A stretch of 64,000 bases of DNA from Fodinibacter sp963747405 (GTDB lineage: Bacteria; Actinomycetota; Actinomycetes; Actinomycetales; Dermatophilaceae): positions 310,001 through 374,000 of the forward strand of contig CAVVFG010000007.1 in NCBI GenBank assembly GCA_963747405.1, in the 5' to 3' direction. Each line of letters begins with the position of its first letter. Within the stretch, counting starts at the first letter, position 1. The translations under genes and the position numbers were made by a program. The notes below the pieces were generated by a model, which saw only the letters and a list, made by a program, of their open reading frames with translations, was not told the DNA's origin and ran no database searches. Shown piece after piece: positions 46,130 through 53,371 of the stretch.

Positions 46130-46887
46130 CCGACCCGCACCCCCATCGCCATCGCGGCGGCCGCTGCCGCCGGCGCCAGCGCGAGCGCCCACTGGGCCGG
46201 CGACGCGGCCAGCGGTGCGGTGACCGGCATTCGCCCCGACCAGCCGCGGCTGACCATCGCCAGGTGCACCCGCTCGCCGCGCTCGTAGCTGCGGATGAAC
46301 AGGGCGCCGGTGCTCGCCGCCAGGGCCGGCCAGGCCCGCACCGAGCGGGCGGTGAAGCCGCGGGAGTCGCGGGCGACCCGCATCCGCCGCAGCTGGTCGC
46401 CCACCACGTCGACGTAGCGCACCATGAACCCGGCGATGGTGACCAGGGTGTCGGGTACCCGCAGGTGCTGAAGAGCCCGCACGAGGTCGCGCGGGCGCGT
46501 CGTGACGGCGAACGCCACGGCCGCCACCACACCGCAGGTGCCCTTGAGCAGCAGCGCAACGGCCGCGTCGATGCCGGTGCGCGACACCGTGATCGGCCCC
46601 AGCGACACCTGTGGGCCGACGGCGACGAACGGCAGCAGCAGCGCGAACAGCACGAACGGCAGCTCGACGGCCAGCCGCGCCAGCAGGTATCGCACCGGCA
46701 CCCGGGTGCTCAGCAGCACGGCCACCGCCACGACGGCGAGCGCGGCCAGCGCCACCCACTCCCCCGGAGGGACCGAGACCACCGACAGCACGAAGGCGAC
46801 GAGCCCGACGAGCTTGGCGTGCGCCGGCATGCGGTGCAGCACCGTGCTGCCCTCGACGTGCAGGTGTGCCGAGTGCCCCGAGCCCAC
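46126..46887 (-). CDS. cbiQ: ECF-type nickel/cobalt importer, transmembrane T subunit
   Basis: 253-residue transmembrane coupling protein with four or more membrane helices and two short Ala-Arg-Gly type coupling motifs (RMRVARDSRGF and YERGERVHLAMVSRGW), the second matching the T-component signature. It couples ATP hydrolysis to the CbiM substrate subunit. Overlap with cbiO is 4 bases and the gap to the PDGLE gene is 1 base, so the four genes form one operon. Confidence 0.9.
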   Translation of the reverse strand: MGSGHSAHLHVEGSTVLHRMPAHAKLVGLVAFVLSVVSVPPGEWVALAALAVVAVAVLLSTRVPVRYLLARLAVELPFVLFALLLPFVAVGPQVSLGPITVSRTGIDAAVALLLKGTCGVVAAVAFAVTTRPRDLVRALQHLRVPDTLVTIAGFMVRYVDVVGDQLRRMRVARDSRGFTARSVRAWPALAASTGALFIRSYERGERVHLAMVSRGWSGRMPVTAPLAASPAQWALALAPAAAAAAMAMGVRVG

Positions 46888-46888
46888 C

Positions 46889-47194
46889 TCAGTCCTCGCG
46901 CCGCGACGCGCGCTGTCGCAGGAGGAGGACGAGCCCGGCCATGACCAGCCCGACCACGGCCACGCCCGCGAGGCCGGCGAGCCCCCCGGAGAGCCGGCCG
47001 TCGCTGACCCCGGACACCGTGTAGCCCGCCAGCGGGGAGCCCGCCGTCGCCGAGCTGCGCTCGGCGTCGGCGAAGCCGAGGGACTGCGCGACGAAGGTCA
47101 GGCCGTCGGGGTGACCGGACGCGTAGGACGACAGCACACCGGCCACCAGCGCGCTGACGGCCAGCCCGATGACGACGAGGCGGCGGGTGCTCAT
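46889..47194 (-). CDS. PDGLE-domain subunit (NikN-like)
   Basis: 101-residue small subunit with two membrane helices. The first loop has HPDGLTFVAQSLGF, a PDGLE-domain variant. In comparative work PDGLE/NikN subunits go with nickel-type transporters, whereas CbiN goes with cobalt types, so this gene is the best internal sign that the system moves Ni2+. The start overlaps cbiM by 4 bases. Confidence 0.82.
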   Translation of the reverse strand: MSTRRLVVIGLAVSALVAGVLSSYASGHPDGLTFVAQSLGFADAERSSATAGSPLAGYTVSGVSDGRLSGGLAGLAGVAVVGLVMAGLVLLLRQRASRRED

Positions 47195-47880
47195 GCCACC
47201 GCCTGCGGCGTGCGCAGCTCGAGCTCGGGCAGCCTCTCCCGGGCTCCGTACGCGAGGTCGGGGCGGGCGGCGACGACGCTCGACACGGCGAGCACCGTGA
47301 TGGCCGCCTCGCCGATTCCGATGAGCACGTGCCACCCGGCCATCACCGCGGCCAGGGTGTCCAGCGGGATGGGGGCCGCTCCGCCGAGCGCGTAGAGGCC
47401 GACGAACGCCAGGGCAGCCGCCGGCACGCTGACGAACGCGCCGGTCCCGGCCGCGATGCTGACGCTGGAGAGGCGCCGGGGCAGCACGGCCAGAGCCAGT
47501 CGGAAGGCGCCGTAGCCCACCCACACCGCGACCACACCCATCAGCAGCACGTTCGTGCCGAGCGCGCTGACCCCGCCGTCGGCGAACAGGAGCGCCTGCA
47601 CCGAGACCACCACGGTGAGGCACAGCGTGGCCGTGGCCGGACCGACGAGGACGGCCGCCAGCACCCCGCCGAGCAGGTGCCCGGACGTGCCCGCGGCGAT
47701 CGGGAAGGTCACCATCTGGGCGGCGAAGATGAAGACCGCCACGAGCCCGGTCATCGGCGCCGAGCGGTCGTCGAGCTCGTGGCGCGCGGAGCGCACGAGG
47801 CAGGCCGCGACGGCGCCCGCCGCGACGACGGCGGTGCCCACGGACGTCGGGGCGTCGAGGAAGCCGTCGGGCACGTGCAC
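47191..47880 (-). CDS. cbiM: ECF-type nickel/cobalt importer, substrate-binding S subunit (NikM/CbiM)
   Basis: 229-residue integral membrane subunit that binds the metal ion through its N-terminal region. The mature start is HVPDGF, with the conserved His2 that coordinates the metal. Six to seven membrane helices follow. AAGGAG lies 6 bases before the GTG at 47880, a strong ribosome site. Two 17-bp Nur-box-like dyads lie 43-88 bases upstream, so repression by nickel-bound Nur is expected. Confidence 0.9.
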   Translation of the reverse strand: MHVPDGFLDAPTSVGTAVVAAGAVAACLVRSARHELDDRSAPMTGLVAVFIFAAQMVTFPIAAGTSGHLLGGVLAAVLVGPATATLCLTVVVSVQALLFADGGVSALGTNVLLMGVVAVWVGYGAFRLALAVLPRRLSSVSIAAGTGAFVSVPAAALAFVGLYALGGAAPIPLDTLAAVMAGWHVLIGIGEAAITVLAVSSVVAARPDLAYGARERLPELELRTPQAVA

Positions 47881-47922
47881 GGGCTGCTCCTTGGGGTGTC
47901 GGTTCGTCGGTCGCGTTCCTTG

Positions 47923-47939
47923 TTGCACACTATTCGCAA
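47923..47939. promoter_or_regulatory. Nur-box-like operator 1
   Basis: TTGCACACTATTCGCAA is an imperfect 17-bp dyad that fits the Streptomyces Nur box pattern TTGCAA-N5-TTGCAA at both half-site cores (TTGC and GCAA). It lies 43 bases upstream of the cbiM GTG. Confidence 0.55.
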
Positions 47940-47951
47940 CAGTGCCCCGTG

Positions 47952-47968
47952 GTGCGCATTGTTCGCAA
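47952..47968. promoter_or_regulatory. Nur-box-like operator 2
   Basis: GTGCGCATTGTTCGCAA repeats the half site TTCGCAA and the general dyad form of operator 1. The two start 29 bp apart, close to three helical turns, so they face nearly the same side of the DNA. Confidence 0.5.
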
Positions 47969-47985
47969 CTGCGCAACGGCGGGGC

Positions 47986-48678
47986 TCAGCCGGCGCCGCC
48001 GCCGACGTCGGAGTCGCCCGCCGCTGCGTGCGCCGGGCGGGCCACCAGTGCGGCCAGGTCCCCCTGCACGGTGTTGCTCGCGAGCAGCACCATCCGGCGC
48101 TCGGTGAGGTGCACGGCGGTCAGCGAGCCGGGGTCGACCCGCACCCGCTGCAGGCCGGACAGGCCGGCACCGACGGCCTCGGCGACCACGGCCTTGATCG
48201 GGTCGCCGTGGCTGACGGCCACCCACACGGCATCCTTGCCGTGCTCGGCCTCCACCTCGGCGTCGAGCGCGCGCACACCCCCGACCACCCGCTGCGCCAT
48301 CTGCGCCAGCGACTCGGCGGCGTACACCTCGTGCGGCGGGAAGGTCGCGGCCGCCGGGTCGTCCTGGACGACCCGCCAGAGCGGCTCCTTCGCGGCGTCG
48401 GCCAGCGAGCGGCCGGTCCAGCCTCCGTAGTGGCACTCCCCCAGCCGGTCGTCGCGGCCCACGTCGCGGCCGGCCAGCGCCACGGATGCCGTCTCGAGGC
48501 AGCGCTGCAGCGGGCTCGACACGGCCCGCGCGATGGCGAGCGGGGCGAGCCGCTCGGCCACCCGGGCCGCCTGCTCACGCCCCGTGTCGGTGAGACCGAC
48601 CCCCTCGGTCCACCCGGCGAGCACACCCTGCGCGTTGGCGGTCGAGTGCCCGTGCCGCAGGAGCAGGACGATGGCCAC
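47986..48678 (-). CDS. Histidine phosphatase, MSMEG_4193 family
   Basis: 230-residue branch-1 histidine phosphatase. The N-terminal VLLLRHGHST has the RHG catalytic motif with the phosphorylated His; SSPLQRCLET and VSHGDPIKA complete the site. The family usually sits beside DUF3090, SCO1664 and mshC in actinobacteria; here the importer operon separates them. The GTG at 48678 starts VAIVLLLRHG as the family does, with TACAGT 8 bases upstream. Confidence 0.87.
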   Translation of the reverse strand: MAIVLLLRHGHSTANAQGVLAGWTEGVGLTDTGREQAARVAERLAPLAIARAVSSPLQRCLETASVALAGRDVGRDDRLGECHYGGWTGRSLADAAKEPLWRVVQDDPAAATFPPHEVYAAESLAQMAQRVVGGVRALDAEVEAEHGKDAVWVAVSHGDPIKAVVAEAVGAGLSGLQRVRVDPGSLTAVHLTERRMVLLASNTVQGDLAALVARPAHAAAGDSDVGGGAG

Positions 48679-48761
48679 GAGAGCCCACTGTAGGGCGCGG
48701 CGCGCGCGGCGCCGGCCGTTGGGTGTCGCCGCCCGGTCGCCCGCGGGACACAATGGCGCTC

Positions 48762-49766
48762 GTGATCGTGGACAAGGCCATCTACGTCGACGGGCAGCGG
48801 CGACCGTGCGGCGACCTGAGTGACGAGCTGGCGGTGCTGCGCAGCGAGGGGTGCCCGGGCAACTTCTTGTGGATCGGGCTGAAGAACCCGACCCAGGTCG
48901 AGTTCGACGAGGTCAACGAGGAGCTGCAGCTGCACCCCCTGGCCGTCGAGGACGCCATCCACGGGCGGCAGCGGGCCAAGGTCGAGCTCTACGAGAACAG
49001 CGTGTTCGTCGTGCTCAAGCCGCTGCGGTACGTGGAGCGGACCTCCGACATCGAGACGGGCGAGCTGATGTGCTTCGTCGGCGACCACTTCGTCGTCACC
49101 GTGCGCCGCGGCGAGGCCGGCCCCCTGGGGGACCTGCGGCACCACCTCGAGGCCGAGCCCGGCCTGCTGCGGCTGGGCCCGATGGCGGTGCTGCACGGCA
49201 TCGTCGACGGCGTCGTCGACAACTACACGGCCATCGACGGCGAGGTGTCGGCCGACCTCGACGACATCGAGAGCGGGGTCTTCTCCGGTGCCGACATGGA
49301 CTCCTCGACGATCTACCGCCTCAAGCGCGAGGTGCTCGAGTTCCGTCGCGCGACGGTGCCCCTGGCGGCACCCCTGCTCGCCCTGCACGACGACGAGAGC
49401 CCGCACGTCACCGACTCCGAGCTGCGCCTGCAGTTCCGCGACGTGTCCGACCACCTCCAGGCCGTCATCGACCACGTCGAGTCGTACGACCGCCTGCTCA
49501 CCGACGTGCTCAACGCCCACCTCGCCCAGATCACGGTGCAGCAGAACACCGACATGCGGCGCATCTCGGCGTGGGTCGCCATCGCGGCGGTGCCGACGAT
49601 GATCGCGGGCATCTACGGCATGAACTTCCGCTTCATGCCGGAGCTGACCGCCAGCGTCCACCTGGGCAGCGGCGAGTTCCGCTACGGCTACTTCGTCGTG
49701 CTCGCTGTCATGGCGCTGATCTGCGCCGGCCTCTACCGCGCGTTCAAGCGCAGCGGCTGGCTGTAG
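48762..49766 (+). CDS. corA: CorA-type magnesium/cobalt transporter
   Basis: 334-residue channel-like divalent cation transporter. A large cytoplasmic funnel domain is followed by two C-terminal membrane helices with the pore signature GMN (IAGIYGMNFRF). The basic end FKRSGWL is usual. CACAAT ends 7 bases before the GTG at 48762, which opens VIVDKAIYVDG; the in-frame ATG at 48753 overlaps the -10 box itself and is less likely. It is divergent from the histidine phosphatase gene. Confidence 0.92.
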   Translation: MIVDKAIYVDGQRRPCGDLSDELAVLRSEGCPGNFLWIGLKNPTQVEFDEVNEELQLHPLAVEDAIHGRQRAKVELYENSVFVVLKPLRYVERTSDIETGELMCFVGDHFVVTVRRGEAGPLGDLRHHLEAEPGLLRLGPMAVLHGIVDGVVDNYTAIDGEVSADLDDIESGVFSGADMDSSTIYRLKREVLEFRRATVPLAAPLLALHDDESPHVTDSELRLQFRDVSDHLQAVIDHVESYDRLLTDVLNAHLAQITVQQNTDMRRISAWVAIAAVPTMIAGIYGMNFRFMPELTASVHLGSGEFRYGYFVVLAVMALICAGLYRAFKRSGWL

Positions 49767-49781
49767 CCCCGCCGGGGCCGG

Positions 49782-50645
49782 TCAGGTGGCGGTGATCCAG
49801 CCCGCGGTCAGCGCCACGATGACGCCCAGCCCCAGCGCGATGCGGTACCAGATGAAGGGTCGCAGCGAGTTGGTGGCCACGAAGCGCAGCAGCCAGGCGA
49901 TGGAGGCGTAGGCCGTGCCGAACGCCACGACGATGCCGACGAGCATCGGGCCCACGCCGAGCGCCCCCAGCTCGTCCCTGCCCTTGGCCGCCTCGAACAG
50001 GCCGGCCGCGGTGAGGGCGGGGATGGCCAGGAAGAAGGACAGCTCGGTGGCGGTGACCCGGTCGATGCCGCGCATCAGGCCGGCGGAGATGGTCGCGCCG
50101 GAGCGGGACACCCCGGGGATGAGCGAGAAGCACTGCACGAGGCCGATGACGAGGCCGTCGATGACGGTGATGTCGTGCTCACCGCGCTGGATGCCGCGTT
50201 TCTCGAGCACGTCGTGCCGCTGCTCGGCCACCCAGATCACGGCGCTCCACAGGATGAGCGCCGCGGCGACGACCCACAGGCTGCGCAGGGTGCTCTCGAT
50301 GACGTTGCGGGCCAGGAAGCCGACGACACCCACCGGGATCGACCCGACGATCACGGCCCAGGCCAGGGTGTAGTCCTTGTCGTCGCGGGCCTGCGCGGAC
50401 CTCAGACCGCGCACCCACGCCATGAACAGCCGGGCGATCTTGGCGCCGAAGTAGATGAACGTCGCGACGATCGCGCCGATCTGGATGATGGCGGTGTAGG
50501 CCGTGACCGCCGGGTCGTCGACCGGCAGCCCGAGCAGCTGCTCGGTGATCGTGAGGTGGCCGGTGGAGCTGATCGGGAGGAACTCGGTGAGCCCCTCGAC
50601 GATGCCGAGGATGACGGCCTGGACGTAGCTGAGTTCGACGGGCAC
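49782..50645 (-). CDS. uppP: Undecaprenyl-diphosphate phosphatase (BacA type)
   Basis: 287-residue membrane phosphatase that regenerates undecaprenyl phosphate for cell-wall synthesis and gives bacitracin tolerance. GIVEGLTEFLPISSTGHL is the first signature and LIPGVSRSGATI the second; both are intact. About eight membrane helices. TAGGCT lies 8 bases before the GTG at 50645. It is convergent with corA (15-bp gap). Confidence 0.95.
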   Translation of the reverse strand: MPVELSYVQAVILGIVEGLTEFLPISSTGHLTITEQLLGLPVDDPAVTAYTAIIQIGAIVATFIYFGAKIARLFMAWVRGLRSAQARDDKDYTLAWAVIVGSIPVGVVGFLARNVIESTLRSLWVVAAALILWSAVIWVAEQRHDVLEKRGIQRGEHDITVIDGLVIGLVQCFSLIPGVSRSGATISAGLMRGIDRVTATELSFFLAIPALTAAGLFEAAKGRDELGALGVGPMLVGIVVAFGTAYASIAWLLRFVATNSLRPFIWYRIALGLGVIVALTAGWITAT

Positions 50646-50677
50646 GAGCCGACAGCCTAGGTCCTCGCCCGCGGCGC

Positions 50678-51724
50678 TCAGGCCACGGCATCCGCCACGA
50701 CCCGCAGCACCTCGGCGCGCCCCTGCGGAGTCCAGGCGTGCGGCGCGACGCTCAGCGTGGTCACCCCGGCATCCGCGTACCGGCCGATCCGCTCGGCGAT
50801 CCGGGCGGGCGGTCCGATCAGCGCCGTGGCGTCGATGAGCTCGAACGGCACGGCGGCTGCGGCGTCGCGTGCGCGGCCGTCGAGGTAGAGGTCCTGGATG
50901 GTCTGCGCGGCGTCCTCGAACCCCATCCGCCGGGCCAGCGCGTTGTAGAAGTTCTGCTCACGGCTGCCCATGCCGCCGATGTAGAGCGCGGTGTAGCCGG
51001 CCAGGGCCGCCCGGGCCGCCTCGAGGTCGTCGGTGACGACGACCGGCACCGACGCGAGCACGTCGAAGCCGGCCATCGGGTCCCCCGCCAGCCCAGCCCC
51101 CGCCGCCGCACGCCCGGCCCGCACCGCGGCGAGCTGGTCGGCCGAGTGCTCCGGCGAGAAGAAGATGCCGAGCCAGCCGTCGGCCACCTCACCGGCCAGG
51201 CGCAGGTTGCGCGGGCCGACCGCCGCCAGGTAGACAGGCAGGTCGGCACGCGGCGGGCGGATGGTGAGCCGCAACGCCTTCCCCGGGCCGTCGGGCAGCG
51301 GGAGGGTGAAGTGGTCGCCCTCGTACTGCACCTGCTCACGCCGTAGCGCCATCCGCACGATGTCGACGTACTCGCGGGTGCGCGCCAGCGGTGCCGCGAA
51401 GGGCACCCCGTGCCAGCCCTCGCTGACCTGGGGGCCCGACACCCCGAGCCCGAGATGGAAACGGCCACCCGACAACGTGTCGAGCGTCGCCGCCGTCATC
51501 GCCGTCATCGCCGGCGTGCGGGCGGGGATCTGCATCACCCCGGACCCGAGCCCGATGGTCGTGGTCTGCCCCGCGAGCCAGGCGAGCACGGTCACGGCGT
51601 CGGACCCGTACGCCTCCGCCACCCAGGCCTGCTCGTAGCCGAGCCGCTCGGCCTCCCGCACCAGCTCGAGGGTGTCGTTTCCCAGTCCCATGCCCGCGTA
51701 ACCGCAGGAGATCGCCAGCCGCAT
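50678..51724 (-). CDS. LLM-class F420-dependent oxidoreductase
   Basis: 348-residue TIM-barrel enzyme with MRLAISCGYAGMGL, TTTIGLGSGVMQIPARTPAM, LSGGRFHLGLGVSGPQVSEGWHG and VYLAAVGPRNLRLAGEVADGW, close to the F420-dependent LLM subgroup that includes mycobacterial dehydrogenase-like proteins. Substrate unknown. TACCGT ends 7 bases before the ATG at 51724, and the divergent aldo/keto reductase gene has its own box 43 bp away. Confidence 0.88.
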   Translation of the reverse strand: MRLAISCGYAGMGLGNDTLELVREAERLGYEQAWVAEAYGSDAVTVLAWLAGQTTTIGLGSGVMQIPARTPAMTAMTAATLDTLSGGRFHLGLGVSGPQVSEGWHGVPFAAPLARTREYVDIVRMALRREQVQYEGDHFTLPLPDGPGKALRLTIRPPRADLPVYLAAVGPRNLRLAGEVADGWLGIFFSPEHSADQLAAVRAGRAAAGAGLAGDPMAGFDVLASVPVVVTDDLEAARAALAGYTALYIGGMGSREQNFYNALARRMGFEDAAQTIQDLYLDGRARDAAAAVPFELIDATALIGPPARIAERIGRYADAGVTTLSVAPHAWTPQGRAEVLRVVADAVA

Positions 51725-51767
51725 GGCGCCCACGGTAGCGAGCGGGCCGGGCGATAGGGTCGCCGCC
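51725..51767. promoter_or_regulatory. 43-bp divergent promoter, LLM enzyme and aldo/keto reductase
   Basis: Minus strand: TACCGT (complement of 51732-51737) ends 7 bases before the LLM ATG. Plus strand: TAGGGT at 51755-51760 ends 7 bases before the reductase ATG at 51768. Both predict leaderless messages. Confidence 0.55.
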
Positions 51768-52712
51768 ATGCTGACCCGCCGCCTCGGCACCTCCGGCCTG
51801 GCCGTCTCGCGGGTCGGCCTGGGGACGATGGCATGGGGCACGCGCACCTCCCCGGAGGACGCCCGCGACCTCCTCCGCGCGTTCCGCGACGCGGGCGGCA
51901 CCCTCGTCGACACCGCCCACGGGTATGCCGGTGGCGCGGCGGAGGACCTGCTCGGCGCGCTCCTCGAGGGCCCCGACCGCGACGAGATGGTGCTCGTCAC
52001 CAAGTCGGGGGTCAGCCGGGCGACCGGCAGCCGCGTCGTCGACTGCTCCCGGCGAGCCCTCATGCACCAGCTCGACACCTCCCTGCGCCGGCTGCGCACC
52101 GGGCACGTCGACGTGTGGCTCGCCCACACCTGGGACGACCACACGCCGATCGAGGAGACGGTGAGCGCGCTGGTGTGGGCGGTCGAGAGCGGCCGGGCCC
52201 GCTACGTCGGGGTGTCGAACCACGTGGGCTGGCAGGCGGCCCGCACGATGTCGCTGCTCGCGGCATCCGGGGTGCCGATGGTCGCGAACTCGGTCGAGTA
52301 CAGCCTGGTCGCCCGCACTGCCGAGCGCGAGCTCGTCGACGCCGCGGGCGCGCTCGGCTTCGGGTTGCTGCCGTGGTCCCCGCTCGGGCGGGGGGTGCTG
52401 GCCGGGCGCTACCGCACCACCGTCTCGGCCGACTCGCGCCTGGCGTCGGGGGAGTTCGCGCGGTTCGCCGGGCACCACGTCGGCGACCACACCCGCGGCG
52501 TGGTCGAGGCGGTGCACACGGCGGCCAACGGCCTCGGCGTGGCACCGGCCGTGGTCGCGTTGGCCTGGGTGCGCGACCGGCCCGGCGTCACCGCGCCGGT
52601 CGTCGGCCCGCGCACGCCCGCCCAGCTCGCGGCGCTGCTCGACGCCGAGGAGGTCGTGCTGCCCCAGCAGATCGTGCAGGCCCTCGACGAGGTGTCGGTC
52701 GACCACACCTGA
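51768..52712 (+). CDS. Aldo/keto reductase
   Basis: 314-residue NADPH-dependent TIM-barrel oxidoreductase. The catalytic set is Asp (GTLVDTAHGYAGG region), Tyr in HGY, Lys in VTKSGV and His in LAHTWDD. The C-terminal cofactor loop VVGPRTPAQLAALLD is present. It is typical of the AKR11-14-like ion-channel-beta-related group. Physiological substrate unknown. Confidence 0.9.
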   Translation: MLTRRLGTSGLAVSRVGLGTMAWGTRTSPEDARDLLRAFRDAGGTLVDTAHGYAGGAAEDLLGALLEGPDRDEMVLVTKSGVSRATGSRVVDCSRRALMHQLDTSLRRLRTGHVDVWLAHTWDDHTPIEETVSALVWAVESGRARYVGVSNHVGWQAARTMSLLAASGVPMVANSVEYSLVARTAERELVDAAGALGFGLLPWSPLGRGVLAGRYRTTVSADSRLASGEFARFAGHHVGDHTRGVVEAVHTAANGLGVAPAVVALAWVRDRPGVTAPVVGPRTPAQLAALLDAEEVVLPQQIVQALDEVSVDHT

Positions 52713-52727
52713 GCGGCGCGGCTGCGG

Positions 52728-53132
52728 TCAGCCGCGCGGCGGGTCGGCCGAGTCGTCGCTCTCGTCGTCGTAGTCGATGTCGTCGTCGAGCCCGGCGTAG
52801 AGCCGCGGGCCGTCGCCGTCCTCGTCGTCGTGGTCGTCGAGCTCGTCGCCGCCCGGGCCGCCGTCATCGGCATCCTCGGCGTCACCGTCCTCGGCGTCAC
52901 CGTCGCCGTCGTCGTCGTCGCCGTCGTCGTCGCCGCTGTAGATGTCGAGGGGGGTCATCTCCCCGTAGGCGTCGTAGAGCGCCCCGTCGTAGGCCTCGAA
53001 GGCGTCGGCGAGGTCCTCGTAGGCCGCGACGACCGAGGGGTCGTCGTCACCGTGCCGGGTGCTGCTCGCCTCCAGGTGGCGCTCGAAGGCGGCGACGAGC
53101 TGGCTCAGTGCGGCTCGCGGATCGGCGCTCAT
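52728..53132 (-). CDS. Conserved small acidic protein of unknown function
   Basis: 134-residue protein. Residues 1-65 are predicted helical (ALSQLVAAFERHLEASST, AAYEDLADAFEAYDGALYDAYGEMTPL) and conserved-looking; residues about 70-134 are almost purely Asp, Glu and Gly, and so disordered. Homologues in actinobacteria are sometimes named primosomal protein without support. TACCGT ends 7 bases before the ATG at 53132. It is paired head-to-head with the DUF5703 gene. Confidence 0.7.
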   Translation of the reverse strand: MSADPRAALSQLVAAFERHLEASSTRHGDDDPSVVAAYEDLADAFEAYDGALYDAYGEMTPLDIYSGDDDGDDDDGDGDAEDGDAEDADDGGPGGDELDDHDDEDGDGPRLYAGLDDDIDYDDESDDSADPPRG

Positions 53133-53169
53133 GGTGCTGACGGTACCGGTCGTTGGGCACAATGTGTCG
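53133..53169. promoter_or_regulatory. 37-bp divergent promoter of two small conserved genes
   Basis: Minus strand: TACCGT (complement of 53140-53145) ends 7 bases before the ATG at 53132. Plus strand: CACAAT at 53158-53163 ends 6 bases before the ATG at 53170. Confidence 0.5.
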
Positions 53170-53367
53170 ATGGTCGAGTACGAGTACCTCGTCCTCTCCT
53201 TCGGCAGAGAGGTCGGGCGCGGTGACATCCGGCGCCGGCTCACGGAGCACGCCGAGTACGGCCGCTGGGAGCTGGAGCGCAGCGTCACCTACGTCGGCGG
53301 CCGCACCCGGACCTGGTTGCGGCGGCGCATCATCCGGCCGCGCCGGTCGATGAGCGCCTCGGTCTGA
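53170..53367 (+). CDS. DUF5703 family protein
   Basis: 65-residue basic protein conserved in actinobacteria, function unknown. VEYEYLVLSFGREVGRGDIRRRLTEHAEYGRWELER is typical, and the C-terminal end is Arg-rich (WLRRRIIRPRR), so nucleic-acid or membrane contact is possible. The ATG at 53170 is chosen because of the -10 box directly before it; longer in-frame starts would run through that box and the divergent gene. Confidence 0.78.
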   Translation: MVEYEYLVLSFGREVGRGDIRRRLTEHAEYGRWELERSVTYVGGRTRTWLRRRIIRPRRSMSASV

Positions 53368-53371
53368 CGCC

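Noticed and set aside
48753..48761. ATG at 48753 as the corA start
   Set aside because: It lies inside the likely -10 box CACAAT; the GTG at 48762 has the leaderless spacing and gives the usual family N-terminus.
52860..52935. GTC/GTCGCC-rich stretch as a microsatellite of interest
   Set aside because: It encodes the Asp-rich tail of a small protein and is explained by GAC codon bias; copy units are irregular.
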